From: Deinococcus aquaedulcis
Lineage (GTDB): Bacteria > Deinococcota > Deinococci > Deinococcales > Deinococcaceae
Direction: 5' to 3'
Length of the DNA stretch: 64,000 nucleotides
Assembly: GCF_019693445.1 (NCBI RefSeq)
Contig: NZ_JAHRBL010000004.1
Coordinates: 1-64,000 of the forward strand
Position 1 is the stretch's first letter; every line of letters begins with the position of its first letter. This document shows, piece after piece, positions 49,321-60,297 of the stretch. The notes below the pieces were generated by a model. It worked only from the letters and a program-made list of their open reading frames with translations, was not told where the DNA came from and ran no database searches. A program made the position numbers and the translations under genes.

Positions 49321-49770
49321 ATGTCGCCCTTCACCATCCGCCGCCTGGGCCCAGGGGACGAGGCCGCCCTGGCCGGGCTGGCCGCCGACGAGACCGACTT
49401 CACCGACGAGGCGCCCAGCCCGCCCCTGTCCCCGGAAGCCGCCCGCGCCTACCTCGCTGATCCCCAGGTGTGGCACTGGCACGCCGAGGATGGGCAGGGC
49501 CAGCCCGTTGGCTTCCTGATGGCCTATGTGCACCGCCGCCGTCACGGCGAGGCGCTGGACGTGATGTTCGAGGAAATCGGGGTGCGGGAAGCGTGGCGCC
49601 GCCGGGGCGTGGGCCGCGCCCTGGTGGCCGCCCTGCATGAGCAGATGCGCGCCCAGGGGATCCGGGGCGTGTGGGTGGCCGCCGATAACGAAGGGGCGCA
49701 GGCCTTTTACCGCGCCTGCGGCTACGAGGTGGATGAGTTGCAGGGCGTGATCCTGAGCCGCACCGTGTAG
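49321..49770 (+). CDS. GNAT-family N-acetyltransferase
   Basis: A 149-residue GNAT enzyme that transfers acetyl from acetyl-CoA. The CoA-binding motif A is EEIGVREAWRRRGVGRALV (Q/RxxGxG/A as RRRGVG), and motif B is DNEGAQAFYRACGYEVDE. Substrate unknown. CATGAT ends six bases before the ATG, again a leaderless-type arrangement. Confidence 0.87.
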   Translation: MSPFTIRRLGPGDEAALAGLAADETDFTDEAPSPPLSPEAARAYLADPQVWHWHAEDGQGQPVGFLMAYVHRRRHGEALDVMFEEIGVREAWRRRGVGRALVAALHEQMRAQGIRGVWVAADNEGAQAFYRACGYEVDELQGVILSRTV

Positions 49771-49871
49771 AGGGTGACTCGTGGTAGGCGCCCCGCCCCC
49801 GCATGCGCTAGAGTGTGGGGCTGAACCGGCGGGCGCCTTCGGGGGCGCATCGGCCGGATGGAGGTGGGTGT

Positions 49872-50171
49872 ATGGCAGAACGGGATATTGACAAGCTGTT
49901 GTCGCTGACGGACAGCAAATACCGCCTTTCGGTGGTCACGGCCAAGCGGGCCCTGCAACTGCGTTCGGGCGCGCCCAGCGTGCTGCCCGTGGAGCAGCGC
50001 GTGCGCACCCGCAACCTGGTGACCCAGGCGATGCGCGAACTGGCCACCGGCAAGCTGACGGTGGGCACCAACATGATGGACGAGGGGCGCTTTCAGCAGG
50101 ACTACGTGCGCCAGCGTCAGGCCCAGCTGCAGGCCCAGCTGAACGCCGAGCGCGAACGCGAACGAGACTAA
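49872..50171 (+). CDS. rpoZ: RNA polymerase omega subunit
   Basis: A 99-residue omega subunit. MAERDIDKLLSLTDSKYRLSVV and TAKRALQL are the conserved core that wraps the beta' C-terminus and aids its folding; the tail (RQRQAQLQAQLNAERERE) is a charged helix. GAGGTGGGTG before the ATG is its ribosome site. A rho-independent terminator follows. Confidence 0.93.
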   Translation: MAERDIDKLLSLTDSKYRLSVVTAKRALQLRSGAPSVLPVEQRVRTRNLVTQAMRELATGKLTVGTNMMDEGRFQQDYVRQRQAQLQAQLNAERERERD

Positions 50172-50188
50172 AAGAGCCGTGAGCTTTG

Positions 50189-50231
50189 GGCCATGAGCCA
50201 TGGGGGGACCCCCGAAGCTCATGGCCTTTTT
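50189..50231 (+). terminator. Terminator of rpoZ
   Basis: GGCCATGAGC (50189-50198) pairs perfectly with GCTCATGGCC (50217-50226) and is followed by TTTTT. Similar CATGGCC/CATGAGC words recur at 50281-50308, just before the next gene. Confidence 0.85.
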
Positions 50232-50309
50232 GCTGTGGTTATGGTCCTTGACCACTCCTGACGGCCGCCGCGCCCTCCCCATGGCCTATAGCTCATGGCC
50301 CATGGCCTC

Positions 50310-50315
50310 TATTGT
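50310..50315 (+). promoter_or_regulatory. -10 box of a leaderless promoter (TATTGT)
   Basis: TATTGT ends seven bases before the ATG at 50323, which is why I prefer that start to two earlier in-frame ATGs. Confidence 0.5.
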
Positions 50316-50322
50316 GTTCCCC

Positions 50323-51585
50323 ATGTGGAGTGCGTTTGCCGTCCTGCTGTGCGTCACGGCGCTGCTGGCTTACCTGAATGAACGTTTCGTGCGCCTGCCC
50401 ACCACCGTGGGCGTCACCCTGGCGGGCGCGCTGGCCAGCATTGCCCTGATTGCCCTGGACGCCCTGGGCCTGCCGGGCCTGCGCGGCTGGGCCGCCAGCG
50501 TGCTGGAAACACTGGACTTCACCACCTTCGTGCTGAACGGCATTCTGAGCGCGCTGCTGTTCGCCGGGGCGCTCAGCCTGAACACCCGGCAGATGCTCGC
50601 GCAGCGCCGCAGCATTCTCCTGCTGGCCTTTCTCAGCACCATCATCAGCACGGCGCTGATCGGCTTTGCCTCGTACGGCGTCTTTCAGCTGGTGGGCCTG
50701 GATGTGCCCCTGATGTGGGCGCTGCTGTTTGGCGCGCTGATCAGCCCCACCGACCCGGTGGCGGTGCTGGACCTGCTGAAACGGGCCAAGGTGCCCCCCA
50801 AGATCGAGACCCTGATCGCGGGCGAGAGCCTGTTTAACGACGGGGTGGGCGTGGTGATCTTTCTGGCGCTGGCCAGTGCCGCCGGCCTGGGCGGCCACGG
50901 CCACGCCGATCCCAGTGCCCTGGGCGTGCTGGGGCTGTTTGCCCAGGAGGCGCTGGGCGGGCTGGCGTTCGGCGCGCTGCTGGGCGGCCTCGGTTACCTG
51001 CTGGTGCGCAGCATTGAGCAGCACGCGGTGGAGGTGCTGCTGACCCTGGCGCTGGTGGTGGGCGGCTACGTGGCGGCGGCGGCGCTGGGGGTCAGCGGCC
51101 CACTGGCGATGGTGGTGGCCGGCTTGATGCTGTCCCTGTGGCGCGACCAGATTTTCAGTGCCCAGACGCGCGAGCACGTGCTGGGTTTCTGGGAAACCGT
51201 GGATCAGGTGCTGAATATCGTGCTGTTCGCCTTTATCGGGCTGGACGTGCTGCTCACCGAAACCACCGCGCCGCAGCTGCTGGCCAGCGCCCTGATGATT
51301 GCCCTGGCCCTGGGCGCGCGTTGGATCAGCGTGGCGCTGCCCTTTGCCCTGGTCCGCGCCCGCGAGGGCTACGGCGCCTATACCGTCCGCCTGCTCACCT
51401 GGGGGGGCCTGCGCGGCGGCATCGCCATCAGCCTCGCGCTGGGGCTGCCCGAAAGCCCGTACCGCACTCAGGTGGTCACCGTCACCTACGCGGTGGTGCT
51501 GTTCACCATCGCGGTGCAGGGGCTGAGCATCATGCCGGTGGTTAGAAAGGCCACGGCGGCGCTGGAAGGCGGAGAGGGGCGCTAA
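50323..51585 (+). CDS. NhaP-type Na+(K+)/H+ antiporter
   Basis: A 420-residue CPA1-family antiporter with about twelve helices. Family landmarks are GALISPTDPVAVLDLLKRA and the ion-binding region LIAGESLFNDGVGVVIF near residue 165, then LTWGGLRGGIAISLALGLP near 360. It exchanges Na+ or K+ for protons at the inner membrane, serving pH and salt balance. No cytoplasmic TrkA or cNMP domain is attached. Confidence 0.92.
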   Translation: MWSAFAVLLCVTALLAYLNERFVRLPTTVGVTLAGALASIALIALDALGLPGLRGWAASVLETLDFTTFVLNGILSALLFAGALSLNTRQMLAQRRSILLLAFLSTIISTALIGFASYGVFQLVGLDVPLMWALLFGALISPTDPVAVLDLLKRAKVPPKIETLIAGESLFNDGVGVVIFLALASAAGLGGHGHADPSALGVLGLFAQEALGGLAFGALLGGLGYLLVRSIEQHAVEVLLTLALVVGGYVAAAALGVSGPLAMVVAGLMLSLWRDQIFSAQTREHVLGFWETVDQVLNIVLFAFIGLDVLLTETTAPQLLASALMIALALGARWISVALPFALVRAREGYGAYTVRLLTWGGLRGGIAISLALGLPESPYRTQVVTVTYAVVLFTIAVQGLSIMPVVRKATAALEGGEGR

Positions 51586-51775
51586 GGGCCGCCCTGTTCT
51601 GACAGCGGCTGCCAGTTCCACCCCATACAGCGGCCCCCCAGTTCCGTGAGCGCCACTGTCCTTCGCAGGGACGCACTTCGTTCTCCCCAGAGCCACTCAG
51701 GGAAACCCGGGGTGGCTCTGGGTTTCGCTCTGAGTGGCGTTCTGCAGGCCCGGCAGCGCTCCCTCTACTTCATGG

Positions 51776-52438
51776 GTGCGCCGCCGCTTTGCACTTCTAC
51801 TGGCTGGAACGATGGGCCTGATCCTCACCGCCTGCGCCGCGCTGACACAGAGCGCGTCCCTGGCGAGTGAGCCCCACCGGCTGCCCAGTGGCCGCTACGG
51901 CCTGGGCGATCCTGCCGCCCCCGTGGTGGTCACGGAATACGCCGACTTTCAGTGCCCCGGTTGCCAGAATTTTGTCGAGTACGACAAGGCCAGTTTTCTG
52001 ATTGAACTCAAGCAGCTCGGGAACGTGAGGTTCGAGTACGCGGACTTTCCTCTGCCGTTGCACCGGAATGCGGTGGCGGCGGCTTCGGCGGCCCGCTGCG
52101 TTCAGGACCCGGCCCTGTTCTGGACCTTCCACGACGCCCTCTATGCCCGGCAGCAGGAGTGGCGGCTGCAGTCGCCCGCCGAGGCGACGCAAACCTTCCT
52201 GCGTATGGCCCAGGAGCTGAAGGTCCCTTCACACCAGTTCTGGATCTGCCAGACGACGGGCCGGGAGGCCCAGTTTGTGCAGGCGGACGCCCGCCGCAGC
52301 CGGGCCAAAGGCGTGCGGGCCACCCCCTCATTTGCCGTGAACGGCCAGTTGATCTCCTGGGACGGGGTGGAGGACATCGAGGCGATGGTGCAGAAGACCC
52401 TCGCTATTGCTCGCACAGCCGCCCAACAGGCCGATTAG
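51776..52438 (+). CDS. DsbA-family thioredoxin-like lipoprotein
   Basis: A 220-residue exported thioredoxin-fold protein. The N-terminus (GTG start, RRRFALLLAGTMGLILTAC) ends in a lipobox, so it is probably a lipoprotein. The redox motif is CPGC in ADFQCPGCQNF, and the DsbA-like helical insert and the cis-Pro block VRATPSFAVNGQL are present. It likely makes or isomerises disulfides outside the inner membrane. The partner (VKOR or DsbB) is not in the window. Confidence 0.88.
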   Translation: MRRRFALLLAGTMGLILTACAALTQSASLASEPHRLPSGRYGLGDPAAPVVVTEYADFQCPGCQNFVEYDKASFLIELKQLGNVRFEYADFPLPLHRNAVAAASAARCVQDPALFWTFHDALYARQQEWRLQSPAEATQTFLRMAQELKVPSHQFWICQTTGREAQFVQADARRSRAKGVRATPSFAVNGQLISWDGVEDIEAMVQKTLAIARTAAQQAD

Positions 52439-52506
52439 GTGCTTTGCTCCGCGCGGGCGATTTTCAGGCGCGCCTGAATTTGCCTGCACAGTCCGTCGGT
52501 CCAGGG

Positions 52507-52832
<326 letters not shown>

Positions 52833-52836
<4 letters not shown>

Positions 52837-53429
52837 GGCTGCCCCTGGGGTGGGCGCAGGCCAGAGAGCAGCATTTCGGCAAACTGCTCGGCCACGTCGC
52901 GCGGGCCCAGCGGGCCGCCGGGGCGGTACCACGTGTACGCCCAGTTCACGGCCGAGAGCACCAGATAGGCCGTCATCTTGATGTCCAGCTCTGGCCGGAA
53001 CACCCCTTCGCGCACGCCCTGCTCGATCAGCTCGCGGTAAAAGGCGTCAATGGTGTCGCGCCAGCCGGTCACGCGGGCGTAGGCCTCGGGCGAGAGGTGC
53101 TTCCACTCGTGAAAGAACACGGTGGCGCTGTCCATGTTGTCGGCCACCACGCGAATGTGGCGGTACATGGCCTCTTTCAACTTGGCGTCGGCGGGCAGCG
53201 GCAGGCCGCGCAGGGTAAACAGCGCCTCGTCGAACTGTCGCGACGCCTGATTCACAATTTCAATCAGCAATTCTTCCTTGCTGGAAATGTGGGCATACAG
53301 GCTGCCGCCCTGCATCCCCAGTTCGCCGGCCAGGTCGCGCATGCTGGTGGCGTGGTAACCGCGCTCGGAAAACAGGCGGCTGGCCGAGTCGAGAATCTGC
53401 TCGCGGCGGGGTTTGGCAGGTTCATTCAT
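52833..53429 (-). CDS. TetR-family transcriptional regulator
   Basis: A 198-residue repressor. The helix-turn-helix covers residues ~8-55 ([22 protein letters not shown], broken here as [29 protein letters not shown]). The C-terminal domain ([13 protein letters not shown]) resembles KstR2/FadR-type TetR proteins, often controlling fatty-acid or acyl-CoA genes. Ligand and targets unknown. A TACCTT box lies ~40 bases upstream. Confidence 0.88.
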
Positions 53430-53599
53430 GGTGGGGGGCTGGGCGGCGCAGGCGGCGCGCTTGCCCGTTAAGGTAGCACGCCGCTCCAAACGGGCGTTTG
53501 GGCGCTCCCGTTCGTCCCGAGCAGGCTGGGGCCTGCGGTGCGCAGGCGGGTTTGTCATGGGCGGACGGGCGCCCGGGCCGGGGTGGTAGAACGGACCCC

Positions 53600-54667
53600 A
53601 TGACCATCCAGACTCCTGTTGCCGGCGTGCGTGCGGCAGTGCGGCGTGTGCCCGCCTATCCGTTTATCCCCACGAACGAGCCCATCAAGCTCGACCAGAA
53701 CGAAAATCCCTACGATTTTCCCGCCGAACTGAAGGCTGAGGCCCTGTCGCGCATGGCCGCGCGCGAGTGGAACAGGTACCCCGATCTGCACGCTGATGAA
53801 CTGCGCCGCCGCATCGGGGCCTTTGAAGGGTGGCCCGAAGATGGCGTGGTGGTCACGCCGGGCAGCAACGTCCTGATCAAGCTGCTCACGGAACTGGCCG
53901 GCATTGGCCAGACGGTGCTGACCGTCAGCCCCACCTTCAGCGTGTACACCCTGGAAGCGCAGCTGCTGGGCGCGCGGCTGGTGGAGGTACCGCTGCAAGG
54001 GGACTTCAGCCTGCCGGTGGAGGCCCTGAAGGCCGAACTGGGGCGCCACGAACCGGGCGTGCTGTACATCACCCAGCCGCACGCGCCCACGGGCGTGGTA
54101 GACGCCGAGGCCGCCGTGCGCGAACTGACCGAGGCCGCTGGCGACTGGGTGGTGGTGCTGGACGAGGCTTATCACCAGTACAGCGGCACCGATTACCGCG
54201 ACCTTGTCCGTGCGGGCGAGGGGCGCCTGAGCCTGCGCACCTTCAGCAAGGCGTGGGGGCTGGCGGGCCTGCGCCTGGGCTACGCCCTGACCAGCCCGGC
54301 GCTGGCGACCCAGCTGCAGAAACTGGTGCCTGCCTTCAACGTGAACACCCTGACCCAGGCGGCCCTGGAAGTGGCCCTGGAGCAGCCCGCTTACGTGCAG
54401 GCCCGCGTGCAGGAAGCGGTGCAGGAGCGCTCACGCGTGCTCTCGGCCCTGGCGGCCCACCCCACCTGTCAGGCGCTGCCCAGCCAGGCCAACTTCTTCC
54501 TGCTGCGCACGCCAGACGCGGCGGCGGCCTACGCCCACCTGCGGGCACGCGGCATCGTCACCCGGCGCCAGGACAGCTTCCCGGGGCTGTCGGGCTGCCT
54601 GCGCGTCGCCATTGGCACCCCCGCCGAGAACGACGCCCTGATCGCGGCGGTGACCGAGCTGCGGTGA
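53600..54667 (+). CDS. hisC: Histidinol-phosphate aminotransferase
   Basis: A 355-residue class-I/II PLP aminotransferase. [12 protein letters not shown] and [14 protein letters not shown] are HisC hallmarks. [13 protein letters not shown] and [12 protein letters not shown] hold substrate and cofactor Asp, and the PLP lysine is in [17 protein letters not shown]. It converts imidazole acetol phosphate and glutamate to histidinol phosphate. The stop overlaps the next gene's GTG (GTGA). Other his genes are not here. Confidence 0.91.
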   Translation: MTIQTPVAGVRAAVRRVPAYPFIPTNEPIKLDQNENPYDFPAELKAEALSRMAAREWNRYPDLHADELRRRIGAFEGWPEDGVVVTPGSNVLIKLLTELAGIGQTVLTVSPTFSVYTLEAQLLGARLVEVPLQGDFSLPVEALKAELGRHEPGVLYITQPHAPTGVVDAEAAVRELTEAAGDWVVVLDEAYHQYSGTDYRDLVRAGEGRLSLRTFSKAWGLAGLRLGYALTSPALATQLQKLVPAFNVNTLTQAALEVALEQPAYVQARVQEAVQERSRVLSALAAHPTCQALPSQANFFLLRTPDAAAAYAHLRARGIVTRRQDSFPGLSGCLRVAIGTPAENDALIAAVTELR

Positions 54668-55014
54668 GTGTTCCCCCACCTGGTCCGCCCTCCCTGACCC
54701 CGGACGAGCAGGCCCGGTTCACCCCGCCCCCCGGAGGGGCCCCGCGCAGCGTGCTGGTGACCGCCTGCACCGCCTGCGGGGCCTGCTGCGCCGCGCCCGA
54801 TATTCACGCCCTGGGCAAGCCGCTGGGCGTGCCCTGCCTTCACCTGGGGGCCGACACGGGGGCCGGGCACCTCTGCGCGGTCTACCCGGACCGCCCCGGC
54901 GTGTGCCGCAGCTACCAGCCCGACTGGGTGTGCGGCGAGGTGGCCCCACTGCCCACCCTGGCCGCCCGTGTGGCGCGGTTTCTGGCGATCTACGGGCTTG
55001 AGGGGGATGGGTGA
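54664..55014 (+). CDS. YkgJ-family cysteine-cluster protein
   Basis: A 116-residue protein with a CxxCGxCC cluster (CTACGACCAAP) plus later Cys in CLHLG, LCAVYPDRPGVCRSY and WVCGE, the YkgJ/CxxCxxCC pattern that binds zinc or an iron-sulfur cluster. Role unknown. It is coupled to hisC by a GTGA overlap. Confidence 0.85.
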   Translation: MSVPPPGPPSLTPDEQARFTPPPGGAPRSVLVTACTACGACCAAPDIHALGKPLGVPCLHLGADTGAGHLCAVYPDRPGVCRSYQPDWVCGEVAPLPTLAARVARFLAIYGLEGDG

Positions 55015-55023
55015 TGGTTGAAG

Positions 55024-55120
55024 GTTGATAGAGGGGTGGGCATTCAGGGGTCGAGGGGTCGAAAAGTCGAGAGGTCGAGGGGTCGGGTGGCTGTGGGGGC
55101 TCGGCCCCTTGACGGCTTGA
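55024..55120. repeat. Intergenic GTCGAGG hairpin repeat, locus B
   Basis: GGGTCGAGG, GGTCGAAA, AGTCGAGA and GGTCGAGG follow each other, then after a GC-rich loop come CCCCTTGACGGCTTGACGCC, their imperfect complement (G-T pairs allowed). Related to loci at 2215 and 57604. Confidence 0.7.
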
Positions 55121-55187
55121 CGCCTCGGCGGCTGTTGCCACCACGTTCCACCCCCCACGCTCCGCCCTGGGTGCGACAATGGCCCCC

Positions 55188-55999
<812 letters not shown>

Positions 56000-56003
<4 letters not shown>

Positions 56004-56028
56004 CAGTTCCGGGCTTCACCGTTAAAGT
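56000..56028 (+). promoter_or_regulatory. Sigma-70-type promoter of tRNA-Leu
   Basis: TTGACA (56000-56005), a 17-base spacer and TAAAGT (56023-56028). The -35 box overlaps the stop codon of the previous gene. Confidence 0.8.
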
Positions 56029-56076
56029 AAGCGAGCCCTGAAACGCGCCCCAGCGCGGGCGCCCCCACCAAAAGCG

Positions 56077-56162
<86 letters not shown>

Positions 56163-56167
56163 GAAGG

Positions 56168-56194
56168 ACCCCCAGTGAATGCTGGGGGTTTTTT
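56168..56194 (+). terminator. Terminator of tRNA-Leu
   Basis: ACCCCCAG and CTGGGGGT form a perfect 8-bp stem around TGAATG, followed by a T-run. Confidence 0.88.
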
Positions 56195-56414
56195 CGTTGT
56201 GGAGCTGGGCGGGGAAGCGAGGCCTCTGGGCTCGGGAACGCTGGAAGGGGCAGCCGTCAGAACAATGGTGCAGACAGGTTCCGAGCGGTGCCGGGAGGCA
56301 GTGGCGAACCCGAAGAGGTTTGCCGTTGTTCGTCCCCTTCAGGCCGGTTGCGCCGGAGCGGATGCCCACCACCAACCAGCGCCGCTGCCGGCCCTGTTCC
56401 CCGCCAGACGCCCA

Positions 56415-56445
56415 CGACAAACCCCCTGGTCTTTTCACCAGGGGG
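56415..56445 (-). terminator. Terminator of the RGG-repeat gene
   Basis: On the minus strand CCCCCTGGT and ACCAGGGGG pair around GAAAAG and are followed by TTTGTC, 15 bases after the stop. The stretch 56195-56414 between the two transcripts holds nothing else I can name. Confidence 0.75.
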
Positions 56446-56460
56446 CACGCGCTTTAAGCG

Positions 56461-57240
<780 letters not shown>

Positions 57241-57356
57241 GGGGTTCTCCTTTGTTCGGCACGGCGGGAAGGGCCACGCTTGGGGCGGGCACGCAGCCGC
57301 GTGCGGCGTACCCCCGAGTGTAGCACCCGGGGCTGCCGGCGCCCCCGGGCGCGCCG

Positions 57357-57362
57357 TACTAT
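57357..57362 (+). promoter_or_regulatory. -10 box of a leaderless promoter (TACTAT)
   Basis: TACTAT lies six bases before the ATG at 57369. Confidence 0.6.
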
Positions 57363-57368
57363 GAAGCT

Positions 57369-57596
57369 ATGTTCGGTCGCCGCGTTCCGCCCCACATCGT
57401 GTTCCTGCTGAGCCTGCTCCTGGCGGCGCTGTGCGGCTGGGCCGCGTATGTCGCCTTTGCCCGGGGCAGCACCCTCTGGGGCGCGGTGGCCGCCGTCTTC
57501 GCCGTGTGGTTCGTGGTGGACGCCGTGCGCTCGTACAGCTGGGCGCAGAACAAGAAGCGGCTGGAGGCCGAGAAGGCGGCGCAGGGGCGGAAGTAA
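57369..57596 (+). CDS. Small two-helix membrane protein
   Basis: A 75-residue protein with two membrane helices (residues ~10-31 and ~36-53) and a basic cytoplasmic tail (NKKRLEAEKAAQGRK). Function unknown. The start is well supported by the TACTAT box; the codon pattern is typical of the genome. Confidence 0.75.
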   Translation: MFGRRVPPHIVFLLSLLLAALCGWAAYVAFARGSTLWGAVAAVFAVWFVVDAVRSYSWAQNKKRLEAEKAAQGRK

Positions 57597-57603
57597 GGCA
57601 CAG

Positions 57604-57690
57604 GGGGTCCAGGGGTCGAGCAGTCGAGAGGAGACCCGTCTCGACGCCTCGACGGCTTGACCCCTCGACGTCTGAACGTCTCAACCTTGA
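57604..57690. repeat. Intergenic GTCGAG hairpin repeat, locus C
   Basis: AGGGGTCGAGCAGTCGAG on the left and CTCGACGCCTCGACGG, then CTTGACCCCTCGAC on the right are complementary, a long imperfect hairpin around GGAGACCCGT. It sits between convergent genes and could end transcription. Same family as 2215 and 55024. Confidence 0.75.
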
Positions 57691-57712
57691 AGCGCGACTT
57701 CTCTGTGCCCCC

Positions 57713-58306
57713 TCAGCCCCCCGCTCCACGCACCCAGAAGCGCATGAGGTGGTCTGGCTCGCCCGGCTGGTCCACTTCTGGCCAAGCGAGGTGGGTGTGC
57801 AGTTCAGGGCGTTCGCGGTAGCCGCGCGCGGCCCAGAAGGCGTGCAGAGGGCGGTAGGTGGCCGGGCGGGCGGGGTGGTCATCTGGGCGCACCACCGCGC
57901 AGAAACTGGTGACACGCAGACCCAGGCGCTCGGCGTGAGCTTCGCGCTGGTCGAAAAAAGCGTGGCCCAGGCCCCGGCCCCGGTACTCGGGCAGCAGCAC
58001 GCTTTCGCCCAGGTACAGCACCGTCTCCGGGTCAATGGGCGAGGCCAGGAAGGGGGAGAGTATCTCGGGGCCTTCCTGGGTCAGCGGCAGGGCGCTGCTG
58101 GCGCCCACCACCCGCTCGCCGTCGCGCGCCAGCACCAGCAGCAGGTCCGGCGCGGCGAGGTAGCGGCGCAGGTACGCTTCCTCGTAGTCCGGGTGGCCGT
58201 CATACAGGTAGGGATACTCGCGGAACACCAGCGTGCGCAGCCGGGCCAGCTCCCCGATCACCGCCAGGGCGTCTGGGCCCCGCACGGCGCGCACCGTCAG
58301 GCTCAA
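57713..58306 (-). CDS. GNAT-family N-acetyltransferase
   Basis: A 197-residue GNAT protein. ESVLLPEYRGRGLGHAFFDQ is the acetyl-CoA motif A (RGRGLG), and HAFWAARGY is motif B. Substrate unknown. The start is TTG at 58306, overlapping the stop of the upstream gene as TTGA, the only in-frame start near it. Confidence 0.83.
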   Translation of the reverse strand: MSLTVRAVRGPDALAVIGELARLRTLVFREYPYLYDGHPDYEEAYLRRYLAAPDLLLVLARDGERVVGASSALPLTQEGPEILSPFLASPIDPETVLYLGESVLLPEYRGRGLGHAFFDQREAHAERLGLRVTSFCAVVRPDDHPARPATYRPLHAFWAARGYRERPELHTHLAWPEVDQPGEPDHLMRFWVRGAGG

Positions 58307-58710
58307 ACGCCGACCTGCCGGGTCCAGTCTGCGAGGTTGTAGTAGTTGGTCACGCGGGCAATCTGTCCGTTGCGCACCTCAAAAAAAGCGCCCACCGGCA
58401 GGGTGTAGGTCTGCCCCCGGGCTTCGGGCAGGCCGGGGTCGGTGCGCAGGTAGGTGCCGTGAATCGTGAATTCGGCCGCCGCGCGCTGACCGTCTGGGGC
58501 GACCATCACCACCACGTCCTGCGCCTGCTCGCGGTAATGGGCGTTCATCTTGTCCAGGAAGGCCGTGAACGCGCTCAGGCCGTGCTGGGTCTCGCCCTCA
58601 TTCACGTCGTGGCGCACGTCGGGGGCCAGCAGGGCCAGCATGCCGGGCCAGTCGGCAGCGTTGAAAGCAGCGTAGTAACGGCGAATCAGGGCCTCGGTGG
58701 CGGCGTGCAT
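58303..58710 (-). CDS. SnoaL-like (NTF2-fold) protein
   Basis: A 135-residue NTF2-fold protein of the SnoaL/ketosteroid-isomerase-like group (YYAAFNAADWPGMLALLAPDV at the start, given here as AAFNAADWPGMLALLAPDV; FFEVRNGQIARVTNYYN near the end). These bind small hydrophobic ligands or act as isomerases. TATGCT lies six bases before the ATG. Coupled to the GNAT gene. Confidence 0.85.
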   Translation of the reverse strand: MHAATEALIRRYYAAFNAADWPGMLALLAPDVRHDVNEGETQHGLSAFTAFLDKMNAHYREQAQDVVVMVAPDGQRAAAEFTIHGTYLRTDPGLPEARGQTYTLPVGAFFEVRNGQIARVTNYYNLADWTRQVGV

Positions 58711-58716
58711 GGCGGC

Positions 58717-58722
58717 AGCATA
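58717..58722 (-). promoter_or_regulatory. -10 box of a leaderless promoter (TATGCT)
   Basis: On the minus strand TATGCT lies six bases before the ATG at 58710. Confidence 0.6.
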
Positions 58723-58885
58723 GGGCCTGCTGCCCGGGGTCCTGCGCCCCTGTGCCGGGTTTTGCGCCCCGCTGCGCCGCGAAAGTCTGCTACTTTAGGA
58801 AAAATTTATTCTGCTGTGTCTGGTGGTCTGCCCCCGCCCCAGGGGAGAGGGGAGGGGCCAGCGGCTGCCACGGAGGAGCCCACGC

Positions 58886-60214
58886 GTGAAAGCAATGCGC
58901 TATGTCATCACCCGCCCCTGCCTGCAAGAAGGCAGCCTGCGTCTTCTGAAATACCTCAGCGACACGTTTCCCTCGGCCGGGCCCGTCACGCTGGTGGATG
59001 ACCGTGGCCAGGAACATACGGCGCAGGTGGACCCGGCGCGCCAGCGGGTCTGGGGCCTGGGCAGCCTGTACCACGCGGGCAATCTGGGCGTGAACGACGT
59101 GCTGATGATCACCCCGCTGGCCACTGGCCGCTTTCAGGTGGAGGGCATTGTCAAGCCGCACGCCCCCGCGCCGGCCCCCCGCCGCGAGGCGCCGCCCAAG
59201 CCCGAAACCCGCCGCGTGGTGGTGAGCGCCACCCCCCATGTGCGCGAGGTGCGCGTGCAGGAGGTGCGTGAGCCGGCCGCCCCCGCCAGCAGACTCCCCG
59301 AGCCCAGCCAGACCCGCCGCGAGCAGGCAGCCCCGGTGCCCAGCGCCAGCGCCGCCCCGCAGGCCAGCGCCGCGCCCACCGCTTCTACCCCGGCCCGTGA
59401 ACCGCGCCCGGCCCCACAGCCCGCCGCACCGCAACCGGCCCCCGAGGCCAGCGCGGTGGGCCGCCCCCCGGCTCCGGTCAGCGTGCCGGTGCGGCCCCTG
59501 GACGTGCGTTTTCCAGCGGCGACCACTGCGGCGGCCCCCAGTGTCCAGGGCCCCGAAGCGCAACTAGCCGAACTGGCCCGCCTGACCGGCTACGGGCTGG
59601 AGGTGCTGGGCCCCGGCGTGGTGCGCCTCAGCGCCGATCTGGGCGCGCACGGGTACTCGGTGCGGGTGGCCACGGCGCCGGGCGCGCTGCAGACCCCTGC
59701 CTGGAAAGAAGCGGCCGATTACAGCGTGGTGCTGACCCCAGAGGACGAGCGCCCGGCCGGCACCCCCCGCCTGACCCACGAGGCCCTGGCCGCCCTGATT
59801 GACCACGCGCATCTGGCGCCGCTCTCGGCCGTGGAGCTGCGCGGCTACTGGAAAGCGGGCTCGGTGGACCTGGAATCGGCGGCCAGCGTGGCGGAACTGG
59901 TGGGCGCGCACCTCGCGCAGCGCGGGGCCTTCAGCGCGGTGCTGCTGAGTCTGGCGCAGCAGCCGGCGCACTCGGTGGTCAGCGTGCAGCGCCTCGCTGA
60001 GCGCCTGGGCAGCGGCGTGACCTCGGCCGAACTGCACGCCATTCTGGACACCCTGACCCGCGCGCCCTTCCTGGCCCTCAGCCCGCTGCCCGGCGGCGGC
60101 TACCTGCTGCGCGGCGGCGTGCCCGAACTGCTGGGCGAACTGGCCGAGTACGCCGAAGGGGTGCGCCGCCGCCTGCGTCCCGCCGTCCGCGAACGCGAGG
60201 CCGTGCGGGCCTGA
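58886..60214 (+). CDS. Large unknown protein with Pro/Ala linker
   Basis: A 442-residue protein I cannot assign. Residues 1-~85 form a compact domain ([20 protein letters not shown] and [21 protein letters not shown], resembling small beta-barrels). Residues ~90-215 are a Pro/Ala-rich disordered linker. The C-terminal ~220 residues fold into mixed alpha/beta and winged-helix-like segments ([29 protein letters not shown], here in part). GGAGGAG seven bases before the GTG at 58886 sets the start; an ATG three codons on is possible. A nucleic-acid-related role is a guess. Confidence 0.75.
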   Translation: MKAMRYVITRPCLQEGSLRLLKYLSDTFPSAGPVTLVDDRGQEHTAQVDPARQRVWGLGSLYHAGNLGVNDVLMITPLATGRFQVEGIVKPHAPAPAPRREAPPKPETRRVVVSATPHVREVRVQEVREPAAPASRLPEPSQTRREQAAPVPSASAAPQASAAPTASTPAREPRPAPQPAAPQPAPEASAVGRPPAPVSVPVRPLDVRFPAATTAAAPSVQGPEAQLAELARLTGYGLEVLGPGVVRLSADLGAHGYSVRVATAPGALQTPAWKEAADYSVVLTPEDERPAGTPRLTHEALAALIDHAHLAPLSAVELRGYWKAGSVDLESAASVAELVGAHLAQRGAFSAVLLSLAQQPAHSVVSVQRLAERLGSGVTSAELHAILDTLTRAPFLALSPLPGGGYLLRGGVPELLGELAEYAEGVRRRLRPAVREREAVRA

Positions 60215-60285
60215 GCGCCGCCCTGGCCTCCAGACCTCCAGGCCCGACCCTGCCCGGCACCACGGTGCCCCCATCACCGCGCCCC

Positions 60286-60291
60286 TAGACT
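60286..60291 (+). promoter_or_regulatory. -10 box of a leaderless promoter (TAGACT)
   Basis: TAGACT lies six bases before the GTG at 60298, favouring that codon over the ATG that follows it. Confidence 0.6.
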
Positions 60292-60297
60292 GGCGCG

